From contig CAYVHL010000004.1 of NCBI GenBank assembly GCA_964451255.1, forward strand, positions 62,001 through 126,000: a stretch of 64,000 nucleotides of DNA, read 5' to 3'. Position numbers and translations under genes: made by a program. The notes under the pieces were generated by a model. It saw nothing but the letters and a program-made list of their open reading frames with translations, had not been told where the DNA came from and made no database searches. The DNA is from JAHBTB01 sp964451255 (GTDB lineage: Bacteria; Armatimonadota; Fimbriimonadia; Fimbriimonadales; Fimbriimonadaceae). Shown here in pieces: positions 1 through 8,241 of this stretch; the first letter of the stretch is position 1; each line of letters opens with the position of its first letter.

Positions 1-590
1 AGATCGGCCTTGGGTCGCGCTTCGCGGCCTCGGCAACCAGCTTCGCCATCGGCTCGGTCACCAACTCTCCGAACCCCACCGACATGTTCATCAACGGTGA
101 CGGGTTTTTCCAAGTCGAACTCCCGAACGGCCAACTGGCCTACACAAGGGACGGGACGTTCAAGATCGACAGCAACGGGACGTTTGTGACTGCCGACGGC
201 TACAAGCTCAAGCCGGACGTGCAGCTCACGAACGGTTGGCGGTCCCTGACTATCTCTCCCAGCGGGGAAGTCTCGGCCATCCTGCCCGGCAACAACGATC
301 CGACGACGATCGCCAACCTCACGGTCTGCACCTTCAGCAACCCGGCGGGATTGACCCGCGTCGGGCAAAACCTCTACCAGGCGGGCGGCGGTAGCGGGGA
401 GGCGACGCCAGTCACTCCCGGACTCGACGGCAGCGGAACCATCCAGCAGTATGCCTACGAAGGTTCGAACGTGCAGGTCGTCGAGGAGATGGTCCGGATG
501 ATCACCGCCCAGCGGGCTTACGAGATCAACTCCAAGGCGATCCAGAGCGCCGACGACATGCTCGGCATCCTTAACAATCTCAAGAGGTGA
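1..590 (+). CDS. flgG: Flagellar distal rod protein FlgG (5' part missing)
   Basis: FlgG builds the distal rod of the flagellar basal body in the periplasm. The frame is open from base 3, so the start lies outside the window. The visible part has the family core (INGDGFFQVELPNG, then AYTRDGTF) and the conserved C-terminal helix with SNVQVVEEMVRMI and QRAYEINSKA. It is followed after 9 bases by flgA and heads a same-strand flagellar run. FlgF and FlgE share these motifs, but the C-terminal helix and the adjacency to flgA-flgH-flgI fit FlgG best. Confidence 0.93.
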   Translation, partial: IGLGSRFAASATSFAIGSVTNSPNPTDMFINGDGFFQVELPNGQLAYTRDGTFKIDSNGTFVTADGYKLKPDVQLTNGWRSLTISPSGEVSAILPGNNDPTTIANLTVCTFSNPAGLTRVGQNLYQAGGGSGEATPVTPGLDGSGTIQQYAYEGSNVQVVEEMVRMITAQRAYEINSKAIQSADDMLGILNNLKR

Positions 591-599
591 ACCTAGACC

Positions 600-1844
600 A
601 TGACTTCTGCGATTCTCTTGATGGTGGCGACCCAGGTCTCGGTCGGCGTGAAGATCGACGGAGAAGGGTACTTGCGCTTTGCCCGCGACGGGCGCCCGGT
701 CTATTCCAAGACGGCGGAACTCGTGGTCAAGGACGGCCACGTGGCCAGCACATTAGGGCCGTATCTCGTGCCAGAAACGCGTGTCGAAGGAGATCCTGAC
801 GCCCTCCGTGTCACCCTCGACGGCACTCTCTATGCCCACTACCAAAAGGGCGAGGTCAAGATCGGAAGAATCGTCCTCGTCCAGTTTGGCGCGGACGTCC
901 GGCCGATCGTGAGCGAAGGATTTCTGATCTGCTCAGGCAAGGGGACAGTCGGCGATCCTGGCTCAGGGCTGTTGGGCGTGGTGCGGACGGTCATGCCGGA
1001 CGTGAAAGCCGTCCAACCCCCTTCAGGCCCCGAGCCCGAGAGCGGCCAAGAAGAGGTCAAGGTCTACGGTCTTGAGTCGATCGCTTCCGAGCCTGCGAAG
1101 CCTGACCACTCCACGGCTGAACCCGGAAGCCAAAGCTTCCTCAAGGCCGGTGGCGTCAAAGTCACGCTCAACACCGACGCCATGGTCGACGGCGACACCG
1201 TCTTGCTCGGTGACGTCGCGACGATATCAGCGAACGCGGCGTTTGCGCCCAAGTTCGCAGCGGTCGAGGTCGGGAGCACCCCGACAATCGGCATCACCGC
1301 CAACTTCGCCCGATCCGCCATTGAAAGGGCACTTGAGCGAGCCGGGGTGTCTCGGGAGAACATCGAAATCCTCGGCGCAGGATACGTCAAGGTCGTCAGG
1401 GCCTATCAACAGATCGACCAGAGCCGGTTCATCCAGGCCGCAGTCGAACTGAGCAAACCACAGCTCGGCGAGTACGTCAAACCGGCTTACGTGTCCACCA
1501 CGCCGCCGCCGCTCAAAGCCCCCAACGGCAAGGTGACGTTCCAACTTGAGAGCCTCAAGGCGGCAGGGCTGCAAGCCCAGTGCATCGTCGACGCCTTCGT
1601 GGACGGGCAGAAGATCAATTCCCGGACGATCGCCTTGAAGATCGAGTCACCGGTCGTGGACGCAGTCCATCCCGGCTCGGTCGTGACGGTGCGCATTCTC
1701 AAGAACGGCATCAGGGTCGAGACGAAGGGCACTGTGCGGAGCGTCGACCGGAGCACGGGTCAAGTAGCAGTCGAAATCGAAAGATCCCGTGCGATGGTCT
1801 ATGGTTCCGTGCTCAAGGACGGCGTCGTGGAGGTGAAGTCGTGA
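600..1844 (+). CDS. flgA: FlgA-like P-ring assembly chaperone with an extra FlgG-like N-terminal domain
   Basis: The C-terminal two thirds (about residues 180-414) resemble FlgA, the periplasmic SAF-domain chaperone for P-ring assembly: a stretch beginning VTLNTDAMVDGDTVLLGDVA and a terminal barrel with GSVVTVRILKNGIRVETKG. At 414 residues it is nearly twice the usual length of FlgA (about 220). Residues 16-115 look like a second copy of the FlgG/FlgF fold (VKIDGEGYLRFARDGRPV, then LDGTLYAHYQ, then IGRIVLVQFG). The N-terminus is a short hydrophobic stretch that may act as a signal peptide. Position between flgG and flgH supports the call. The fusion is an interpretation from motif resemblance. 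Confidence 0.8.
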   Translation: MTSAILLMVATQVSVGVKIDGEGYLRFARDGRPVYSKTAELVVKDGHVASTLGPYLVPETRVEGDPDALRVTLDGTLYAHYQKGEVKIGRIVLVQFGADVRPIVSEGFLICSGKGTVGDPGSGLLGVVRTVMPDVKAVQPPSGPEPESGQEEVKVYGLESIASEPAKPDHSTAEPGSQSFLKAGGVKVTLNTDAMVDGDTVLLGDVATISANAAFAPKFAAVEVGSTPTIGITANFARSAIERALERAGVSRENIEILGAGYVKVVRAYQQIDQSRFIQAAVELSKPQLGEYVKPAYVSTTPPPLKAPNGKVTFQLESLKAAGLQAQCIVDAFVDGQKINSRTIALKIESPVVDAVHPGSVVTVRILKNGIRVETKGTVRSVDRSTGQVAVEIERSRAMVYGSVLKDGVVEVKS

Positions 1845-2434
1845 GGATGACCGCCTTACTGGCCGCCCTGCTCTTGACCGCCTTGGTCTTTGGGCAGACC
1901 GACTCCAAGGTGAACGCTGGCTCCCTCTACGGCGACCATCCCAAGAACCCCTATATCGACCAAGTTGCCCGGGATAAGGGAGACATCCTCATGGTGGTGA
2001 TCGACGAGTCGTCGTCTGCGACCTTTGCGGCCAACACCAAGACCGCCAACACGGTCACCAACAGCACCAACGTGAACATATTGTCCGCATTCAACTGGCT
2101 CTTCGGGCCGTTCACCGCGAACAGCGATTCGACCAAGAACGGCACCGGATCGACCGATCAGAGCAGCAAGATGTCGGCCATGATGAGCGTCATGGTCAAG
2201 GATGTCTTGCCCAACGGCTACATGGTGGTCGAGGGTTCTCGGACGCTTGTGACCAACAAGGACACCCAGACGTTCGTCCTCACCGGCATAGTCCGGCCGG
2301 CAGACATTCAGCCGGACAATTCTGTCGCCAGCAGCAAGATCGGCGAAGCCCGCATCCAGATGGAGGGCAAGGGCCAGATCGCCGACAGGCAGCGCAAGGG
2401 ACTCCTGACAAAGATTTTGGACTGGATATTCTGA
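1841..2434 (+). CDS. flgH: Flagellar L-ring protein FlgH
   Basis: FlgH forms the outer-membrane L-ring. The family core is visible: SLYGDHPKNPYIDQVARDKG, a VIDESSSATFAANTKTANT segment and the C-terminal GTGxIADRQRKGLLTKI-like end. The GTG at 1841 is chosen because it overlaps the flgA stop (GTGA) and has GGAGG seven bases upstream; ATG at 1847 is the alternative. At about 197 residues it is slightly short. The signal peptide ends in ALVFGQ with no cysteine nearby, so the lipobox typical of FlgH is absent. The stop overlaps the flgI start, which indicates translational coupling. Confidence 0.9.
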   Translation: MRMTALLAALLLTALVFGQTDSKVNAGSLYGDHPKNPYIDQVARDKGDILMVVIDESSSATFAANTKTANTVTNSTNVNILSAFNWLFGPFTANSDSTKNGTGSTDQSSKMSAMMSVMVKDVLPNGYMVVEGSRTLVTNKDTQTFVLTGIVRPADIQPDNSVASSKIGEARIQMEGKGQIADRQRKGLLTKILDWIF

Positions 2435-3675
2435 TGAGACACCTCCTCTTGTTCGCATTCGCGCTCGTGGGCGTCCAAGCTCTCGGCCAATCCACACCGA
2501 CGAAGGCAGGGAACCAACAACCGGTCGGCGTAGCCAACCAAGCCACTGCGGCAAGCCCGCAGACCGCGAACGACACCGGCTCGGTCCTCCGCCAGCAGCG
2601 GGAGTCACAGATCCGTAAAGCACAGGAAGAAGGTGTCGAAGTGCAGCTCAGCGCAATCGGAAGGTTTCGAGGAGCCCGGAGCAACACTGTCGTCGGCTAT
2701 GGGTTGGTCGTCGGATTGAACGGCACGGGGGACAGCACACAGGTGCCCGTTTCCCAGACCCTGATGGCCAACATTCTCAGCAGGTTCGGGACCTCGATCA
2801 CTGCCAAGAGCTTCAAGAGCAAGAACATCGCGCTGGTCAGTGTCACGTCAGAACTGCCCGCTTTCGTCTCGCCAGGGACCAAGGTGGACGTGCTGGTCCA
2901 GTCGATTGGCGACGCGAAGAGCCTGGAGGGAGGCGTCTTGCTCCCCACGAGCCTCGGGCCGATGGGTGACACGAACACTGTCTACGCGATGGCGACCGGG
3001 CCGATCTCCACTGGTGGATACACGGTCACCGCAAACGGGAGCTCGACAAGCAAGAACTATCCGAACGTCGGCAAGATCACGGCCGGGGCGGACGTCCAAA
3101 GGTCGGTCGACACCCAGTATGTTTTCCCGGGCAACATTATCTACTACGACCTCCAGTCGCCTGACTTTACGACGGCTGTGCGGGTCGCTGAGAAGGTCAA
3201 CAGTCTGAACAAGGGGTTTGAGGCCGTGGCCGTCGACGGCGCGACCGTGCAAATCCGGTTCCCCATGGGCATGGCGCCGGTCACCGCGACAAGCCAGATC
3301 GAGGCGGTCACGGTGTTCGCCAACACTCCGGCAAAGGTGGTCATAAACGCCAGGAACGGAGTCATCGTGGTAGGAGGCAACATCCGCCTCGCCCCGGCGA
3401 TGATCGCCTACGGCGCACTGAAGATCCATATCGACACGGTCAACGATGTCAGCCAACCGGCGCCCTTTTCACAGGGGCAGACCACGCCGGTCACCAACTC
3501 GACGGTCAACGCCCAGGAGGACACGACGCAGATAGCGCTCATCCCCCCGAGCGCGACGGTCAGCGACCTCGCCGAGATCTTGCAGGCCCTCAAGTTGAGC
3601 GCACAAGACCTCATCAGCATCTTCCAAGAACTGGCCCGCCAGGGCGCGCTCAAAGCGCAAGTGGAGCAGACATGA
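2434..3675 (+). CDS. flgI: Flagellar P-ring protein FlgI
   Basis: FlgI polymerises in the periplasm around the rod as the P-ring. A signal peptide (hydrophobic residues 3-18, ending ALGQ) is followed by a non-conserved insert of about 50 residues and then by the family core: NTVVGYGLVVGLNGTGDS, KNIALVSVTSELPAFVSPGTKVDV, SLEGGVLLPTSL and a C-terminal NGVIVVGGNIRLAPAM. The length of 413 residues is a little above the usual 365-370, explained by the insert after the signal peptide. It overlaps flgH by one base and flgJ by four, so it is part of one transcript. Confidence 0.96.
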   Translation: MRHLLLFAFALVGVQALGQSTPTKAGNQQPVGVANQATAASPQTANDTGSVLRQQRESQIRKAQEEGVEVQLSAIGRFRGARSNTVVGYGLVVGLNGTGDSTQVPVSQTLMANILSRFGTSITAKSFKSKNIALVSVTSELPAFVSPGTKVDVLVQSIGDAKSLEGGVLLPTSLGPMGDTNTVYAMATGPISTGGYTVTANGSSTSKNYPNVGKITAGADVQRSVDTQYVFPGNIIYYDLQSPDFTTAVRVAEKVNSLNKGFEAVAVDGATVQIRFPMGMAPVTATSQIEAVTVFANTPAKVVINARNGVIVVGGNIRLAPAMIAYGALKIHIDTVNDVSQPAPFSQGQTTPVTNSTVNAQEDTTQIALIPPSATVSDLAEILQALKLSAQDLISIFQELARQGALKAQVEQT

Positions 3676-4280
3676 TCACCAACGACGGCATGAAAGGTAT
3701 GGCCGCCTTTATGGGCCAAGACATGGCCGCACCGACGGCCAAACCCGTCGCTAAGGCGAAAGACGGCCAATTCGACCGCGCGCTGGAAGAGAAGGCGACC
3801 GACAAGCGTCCGGCGGCGGACAAGGTCGGCACAACCGTCCGACCCGACTACAAAGCAAAGCTGGAGGAGGCCTTGAAGAGCCTGCTCGGCCCAAAGCAGA
3901 ATGACCCGGCGACCTTGGCCAAGAGCCCGCTCGCTCCCGTCTTGACCGCGCCACAACCGAAGGGTGGCCAAACCATCGACCTCGACAAGTTGCCCTCTGA
4001 GACCGGTGCCAAGCTCGAAAAGCTCCAGAAGGCGGCCGAGGACTTTGAAGCCAACTTTGTCAAAGATTGGTTTAGCAAGATGCGCCAGGTGTCGATGGAC
4101 AGCGACAAATCAGCCACCGGTGCGATGGCCAAAGATTTTCTCGACCAAGCCTTGGCCGAATCGGTCTCGCGAGGAACCGCGAACCTCGGCATTGGCTCGA
4201 CAGTTTTCGCAGAACAAGGCAAGCGCGTCGTCCAGGAAGCCCTGGCGAACCTCTATGCCAAGACAGACACGACCGCCTGA
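3672..4280 (+). CDS. flgJ: FlgJ-type rod-binding protein, no muramidase domain
   Basis: The rod-binding domain of FlgJ caps the growing rod. It is seen at residues 112-195: AEDFEANFVKDWFSKM, then MAKDFLDQALAESVS and LGIGSTVF. The first 100 residues are rich in K, P, A and D and probably disordered. The glucosaminidase domain found at the C-terminus of proteobacterial FlgJ is missing, as in many other phyla, so another enzyme must open the peptidoglycan. The start overlaps the flgI stop (ATGA). Confidence 0.9.
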   Translation: MITNDGMKGMAAFMGQDMAAPTAKPVAKAKDGQFDRALEEKATDKRPAADKVGTTVRPDYKAKLEEALKSLLGPKQNDPATLAKSPLAPVLTAPQPKGGQTIDLDKLPSETGAKLEKLQKAAEDFEANFVKDWFSKMRQVSMDSDKSATGAMAKDFLDQALAESVSRGTANLGIGSTVFAEQGKRVVQEALANLYAKTDTTA

Positions 4281-4296
4281 AGAACAGGAACGACAA

Positions 4297-4776
4297 ATGG
4301 CAAAACCGACCCGAGAACTCGCGACACTGTGGTGGGACTGGCTTTCCACCGCCGAGCGACTCATTCATACGCTGCACGAACAGACTGCGGCCCTGACCTT
4401 GCGCCAAGTGGAGCGCATCGAGAACCTCCAGCCTGAGCTGGACGGCCTGACACAACGCATGCAGGAAATCGACGGGCAAGCAGTGGCGTGCGCCAAGAAG
4501 CTGGCCGGAGACCTGGGCGTCGCGCCCAATCTCCGAAGCCTGGTGGACGCGCTTGAGAAAGCCGAAGCACAAGAAATCCAGTCGATCGCTAACCGCGTGA
4601 TCGTGGTCGGCCGAAATGTACAGCAGATCATCGCCAAGAACCGGACTCTCGTCGAGAACGAACTCGACTACGTGAACGGCACCATGGCCCTTGTGGCACG
4701 GGAAGCGTTGGAAAAGAACTCAAAGTTCAGGGCTAACGCACCCGAAAGCAACGTGATCATGAACCAAGTCGCCTGA
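4297..4776 (+). CDS. flgN: FlgN-like export chaperone for FlgK and FlgL
   Basis: A 159-residue, almost fully helical protein with heptad-like leucines throughout (for example RQVERIENLQPELDGLTQRM). FlgN proteins are small helical cytosolic chaperones that deliver the hook-filament junction proteins FlgK and FlgL to the export gate. Direct similarity to named FlgN motifs is weak, so the call rests on fold type, size and position immediately before flgK and flgL. The ATG at 4297 has AGGAA about six bases upstream; the frame remains open far upstream, but that part overlaps flgJ. Confidence 0.75.
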   Translation: MAKPTRELATLWWDWLSTAERLIHTLHEQTAALTLRQVERIENLQPELDGLTQRMQEIDGQAVACAKKLAGDLGVAPNLRSLVDALEKAEAQEIQSIANRVIVVGRNVQQIIAKNRTLVENELDYVNGTMALVAREALEKNSKFRANAPESNVIMNQVA

Positions 4777-4788
4777 GGTCACTAAGAG

Positions 4789-6174
4789 ATGTCCAGCCCG
4801 TTTGCAGGATTGTCGATCGCGTCCAGCGCGCTCCGGGCCTTTCAGCGCGCGCTCGACACGACCGGCCACAACATCGCCAACTCCAACACGCCGGGATATT
4901 CCCGGCAGACCTTGGACTACACGAACCTGGATCCGCTCCAATACTATCAGTTTGGTTGGCAGTTTCAGGGCCAGGGTGTCTATACCGGCAGTGTGAGCCG
5001 GGTGCGCGACTCCTTTCTCGACGCCAGCTATCGGGGTTCGTCCAGCGACCTCCTCAAGTACCAAACGGCGTCGAACGGGCTGAAATCTATCGACACGATC
5101 TTTGGCGAACCAAGCGACAGCGGGATCGCGGACGGGCTAGGCAAGCTCTTCGACGCCTTCTCCGCACTGGCGGCCAACCCGACAGACGCCGCCGCGCGAA
5201 GCCAGGTGCAGTTGGCGGGTCAAACTTTGGCCGACCGGGTCAGGGGACGCTACGGCGACCTCCTCGCCCTGCAAGGCAACCAACAACAGGCCACCAACGC
5301 GACGATCAACCAGGTCAACTCGCTCGCTGACCAGATCTACCGGATGAACAAGGAGGTGTCGAAATACGGCGCGTCCAGCGGGCCGCCGAACGACATCCTG
5401 GACGCGCGCGACCGTGCGGTGGACCAGCTGTCGAAGCTGGTCGACGTCAACGTCTACACTCAGCCCGACGGGTCGTACACTGTCTATGCGGCGGGCAGTT
5501 TGCTAGTCGACTCAGGTGGATCCAGGGCGTTTCCCTCCACCTACGACGCCTCGACCGGCACGGTCACTGACGGCACCTACACCTATGTGGTCAAGAGCGG
5601 GGCGTTGGCTGGCCAGCTGACCGCCCTCTCGAACACGCAACAGCGCATGTCCGATCTGGACACGTTCGCCAATACCTTGCGCACCCAGTTCAACAACCTG
5701 CACAGGACCGGCGTCAACGCCCTCGGCAACACGGGCGTGGACTTCTTCAACGACGTCTCTTCCGGCCCGCAAACCGGTGCGATCGACTTTGACCTGGCTG
5801 CCGCTGTGAAGTCCGACCCGAAAGCGATCGCGGCCGGGATATCGGGCGCGGCGGGCGACGGCGGGCTGGCGCAAGGGCTCTCGAACATGCGCGACACCTC
5901 CATCGCGGCATTGGGCGGACAAACATTCGGAAACTATTTTCAAGGGGTCGTCAACACGATGGCGACCAGCGCTCAGTTCTATAGCTCCAAAGCAGACACA
6001 CAAGCAGCGGCCGTCCAGCAGGTCGACAACCGGCGACAATCCGTCACGGGAGTCAACATGGACGACGAGTTGGCTGATTTGACGAGACTGCAACGGTCCT
6101 ACCAGGCGGCCGCGAAAGCCCTGACGATCTTTGACCAAGTCACCGAAGACACTATTAACATGCTTGCGCGCTAG
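4789..6174 (+). CDS. flgK: Hook-associated protein 1, FlgK
   Basis: FlgK forms the first ring of the hook-filament junction. The N-terminus carries the export and D0 signature (ALRAFQRALDTTGHNIANSN followed by TPGYSRQ) and the C-terminus the matching helix (VNMDDELADLTRLQRSYQAA, then KALTIFDQ). At 461 residues it is shorter than enterobacterial FlgK (about 545), the difference lying in the variable middle domains. It is followed by flgL with a short gap and preceded by the flgN-like chaperone. Confidence 0.96.
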   Translation: MSSPFAGLSIASSALRAFQRALDTTGHNIANSNTPGYSRQTLDYTNLDPLQYYQFGWQFQGQGVYTGSVSRVRDSFLDASYRGSSSDLLKYQTASNGLKSIDTIFGEPSDSGIADGLGKLFDAFSALAANPTDAAARSQVQLAGQTLADRVRGRYGDLLALQGNQQQATNATINQVNSLADQIYRMNKEVSKYGASSGPPNDILDARDRAVDQLSKLVDVNVYTQPDGSYTVYAAGSLLVDSGGSRAFPSTYDASTGTVTDGTYTYVVKSGALAGQLTALSNTQQRMSDLDTFANTLRTQFNNLHRTGVNALGNTGVDFFNDVSSGPQTGAIDFDLAAAVKSDPKAIAAGISGAAGDGGLAQGLSNMRDTSIAALGGQTFGNYFQGVVNTMATSAQFYSSKADTQAAAVQQVDNRRQSVTGVNMDDELADLTRLQRSYQAAAKALTIFDQVTEDTINMLAR

Positions 6175-6191
6175 CAATCTTGCGGGGGACG

Positions 6192-7073
6192 ATGAGGATC
6201 AGCACGGCTACTCAGTGGAACACGGCGATGACGGATGCCAACCGGGCGAACGAGAGGTATCTCGCCGCCCAAAAGCAAGTCCTCACCGGCTTGCGGTTCC
6301 AAACGGCTGCCGACGACCCACAAGGCACGCAGGCGGTCATCAGCCTGAACTCACTCAAGAGCCGTTTTGCACAACTAGACAAGAATCTCTCAGTGGCGAA
6401 GGAGTACCTCAACAACGGGGAAGACACCTTGTCACAGACAAACGACCTGGTGCAGTCCGCCTACACGCTGGCGCTGCAAGGGGCCAACGGAACAAACGAC
6501 GCCGCCTCCCGACAAGGGATGGTGTCCCAGATCGTCGAGCTTCAGAACCGCCTTGTGACACTTGGGAACACCCAACTCTCCGGTGGACGGTTCTTGTTCG
6601 CGGGACAGTCGGTGACCACCAAGCCCTTCACGGTCTCGGGAGCGGCTTTGGCATTTGGCGGCGACGACAACCCAGTCAACGTGGAGGTGCGCCCTGCCGA
6701 CACGATGCGGGTCAACCTGCAAGGCGCAGGCGCGATCTACCAGGACATCTATAGCAAGCTGGAGACGCTCAAGAACAACCTGTCCAACGGCGACCCGAAC
6801 CTGATCGGCCAAAGCATCACGGACATGCAGTCGCTGGGCACCCAAGTCACACAGATCCGCGCCGACATGGGCAGCAAGCTCCAGACGGTGCAGAACTTGG
6901 CGAGCGCCAACAGCCGCCGGATGGACGACCTGTCCTCTCAGATCTCCGACGCTCAGGACGCCGACATGCCGGCCGCCATCACCAACTTCCAACAAACCCA
7001 GACCGCCTACCAGGCAGCCCTGTCGGTCCTCAGTCAGACCGGCAAGCTGAGCCTCTTGGACTACATGCAATGA
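6192..7073 (+). CDS. flgL: Hook-associated protein 3, FlgL
   Basis: FlgL is the second junction protein, related to flagellin. The N-terminus MRISTATQWN and the following helix with RYLAAQKQVLTGLRF, and a C-terminal helix containing QTQTAYQAALSVLSQ, are typical. The length of 293 residues is normal. ATG 6192 is chosen because family members begin MRIST; a TTG twelve bases earlier is in frame. The stop overlaps the fliW start by four bases (ATGA). Confidence 0.94.
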   Translation: MRISTATQWNTAMTDANRANERYLAAQKQVLTGLRFQTAADDPQGTQAVISLNSLKSRFAQLDKNLSVAKEYLNNGEDTLSQTNDLVQSAYTLALQGANGTNDAASRQGMVSQIVELQNRLVTLGNTQLSGGRFLFAGQSVTTKPFTVSGAALAFGGDDNPVNVEVRPADTMRVNLQGAGAIYQDIYSKLETLKNNLSNGDPNLIGQSITDMQSLGTQVTQIRADMGSKLQTVQNLASANSRRMDDLSSQISDAQDADMPAAITNFQQTQTAYQAALSVLSQTGKLSLLDYMQ

Positions 7074-7528
7074 CGATCACCAGCGCCGTCCAGACCGCCC
7101 GCTTCGGGCTCGTCCCCTACACGCCTCAAGACGTCGTGACGTTCCACGAAGGACTGCTCGGGTTCCCCCATCTGCGGGACTTCGTTTTACTCAACCACGC
7201 GGACGACAGCCCGTTCCGATGGCTGCAGTCAGTGGAAGAGGGCGAGACGGCCTTCTTGGTCGTTGATCCGGCCGTCTATGTCGCCGATTACGCGCCTGAA
7301 ATGCCTGCGCGGGACGCAAATGCCATCGAAGTCGGAACGGACACCCCGACGCTGGTCTATACTATCGTCACGATTCCACGTGGTCGACCGGCGGATATGA
7401 CAATCAACCTTGCGGGGCCGATCGTCATCAACGCCGCGTTGGGAAAGGCTGTGCAAGTCGTCGTCGAAGGCGACGCGTACCCGATCCGCCACAGAGTGTT
7501 CCAGGAATCTGAGAGCGAGGCAGCTTAA
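7070..7528 (+). CDS. fliW: Flagellar assembly factor FliW
   Basis: FliW binds CsrA and releases it when flagellin accumulates, coupling filament assembly to translation of flagellin. The 152-residue protein shows the family pattern: a FHEGLLGFPHLRDFVLL segment near residue 25, then PFRWLQSVEEGETAFLVVDP, and a C-terminal INLAGPIVINAALGKAVQVV. Translational coupling to flgL and the csrA gene 42 bases downstream reproduce the fliW-csrA order known from Bacillus. Confidence 0.95.
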   Translation: MTITSAVQTARFGLVPYTPQDVVTFHEGLLGFPHLRDFVLLNHADDSPFRWLQSVEEGETAFLVVDPAVYVADYAPEMPARDANAIEVGTDTPTLVYTIVTIPRGRPADMTINLAGPIVINAALGKAVQVVVEGDAYPIRHRVFQESESEAA

Positions 7529-7570
7529 ATCCGATGAACTGGGACAGGACCGCCATGGAGGGCAAGGTCA

Positions 7571-7777
7571 ATGCTGGTACTGACGCGCAAAGTCAATCAA
7601 AGTATCCGGATCGGCCCTGACATCGAGGTCGTCGTCCTTGAGGTACGGGGCGAGCAGGTGCGGCTCGGCATCCGGGCGCCTCGGGACGTCGCCGTCCACC
7701 GGCAAGAGATCTTCGAACAGATCCTGGAAGAGAACCAGTCCGCCTCCGGCACTGACGTCAAGGACGTCCCCCAGTAG
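7571..7777 (+). CDS. csrA: RNA-binding regulator CsrA
   Basis: CsrA binds GGA motifs in mRNA leaders and here probably represses flagellin translation until FliW removes it. All of the conserved dimer core is present in 68 residues: MLVLTRKVNQSIRIG, EVVVLEVRGEQVRLGI and APRDVAVHRQEI. A purine-rich stretch (GGAGGGCAAGG) precedes the ATG. It closes the flagellar run. Confidence 0.97.
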   Translation: MLVLTRKVNQSIRIGPDIEVVVLEVRGEQVRLGIRAPRDVAVHRQEIFEQILEENQSASGTDVKDVPQ

Positions 7778-7780
7778 CTC

Positions 7781-8233
7781 ATGGCGGTGCGGGCCGCAAT
7801 CAAGCGCCTCCACGATTCCGCAGAATGGTCTTCGGCCATGGGCTTGGTGTCCTGTGGCACGAACATTTCATTTGGCCTCGTCGCGCTGAACGGGTCCCAT
7901 GGTTCGAGCAGAACCGCAGTGCTCGCCGTGCTGGCCATCTATGCGATCGCCGCGGGGTTGATCCTCTTTGCTTGCCTTGTCTTTGCCCCAGGAATGATGG
8001 GAGCCGGGCGGCCCGAACCAGTACACGTCGTCGTCATGCCGGTCGTGTTCTTGGCTTGTTACTCCTTGCTGCTCTTGTTGTTGCCCGAGACAAGGCTGAC
8101 CATTGAACACAATCCCGAGGTGTTCCTCGCGGCCCAGGTCGCTCGTACGAAGTCCCTTGCCCTCACGACACTGTTGCTTCAGGCCGCCGTCCTGGCCGTC
8201 TGGACGCGCCCACCTCGGCAGAAGTCAAAATAG
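7781..8233 (+). CDS. Putative integral membrane protein, unknown function
   Basis: Not recognised. The 150-residue product has hydrophobic segments at about residues 19-37, 46-68, 78-98 and 125-140, so three or four membrane helices, with an acidic loop after the third (PETRLTIEHNPEV). It starts only three bases after the csrA stop on the same strand and is followed within eight bases by ribF, so it is likely cotranscribed. There is no motif that identifies a job. Confidence 0.6.
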   Translation: MAVRAAIKRLHDSAEWSSAMGLVSCGTNISFGLVALNGSHGSSRTAVLAVLAIYAIAAGLILFACLVFAPGMMGAGRPEPVHVVVMPVVFLACYSLLLLLLPETRLTIEHNPEVFLAAQVARTKSLALTTLLLQAAVLAVWTRPPRQKSK

Positions 8234-8241
8234 ACCCCGCG

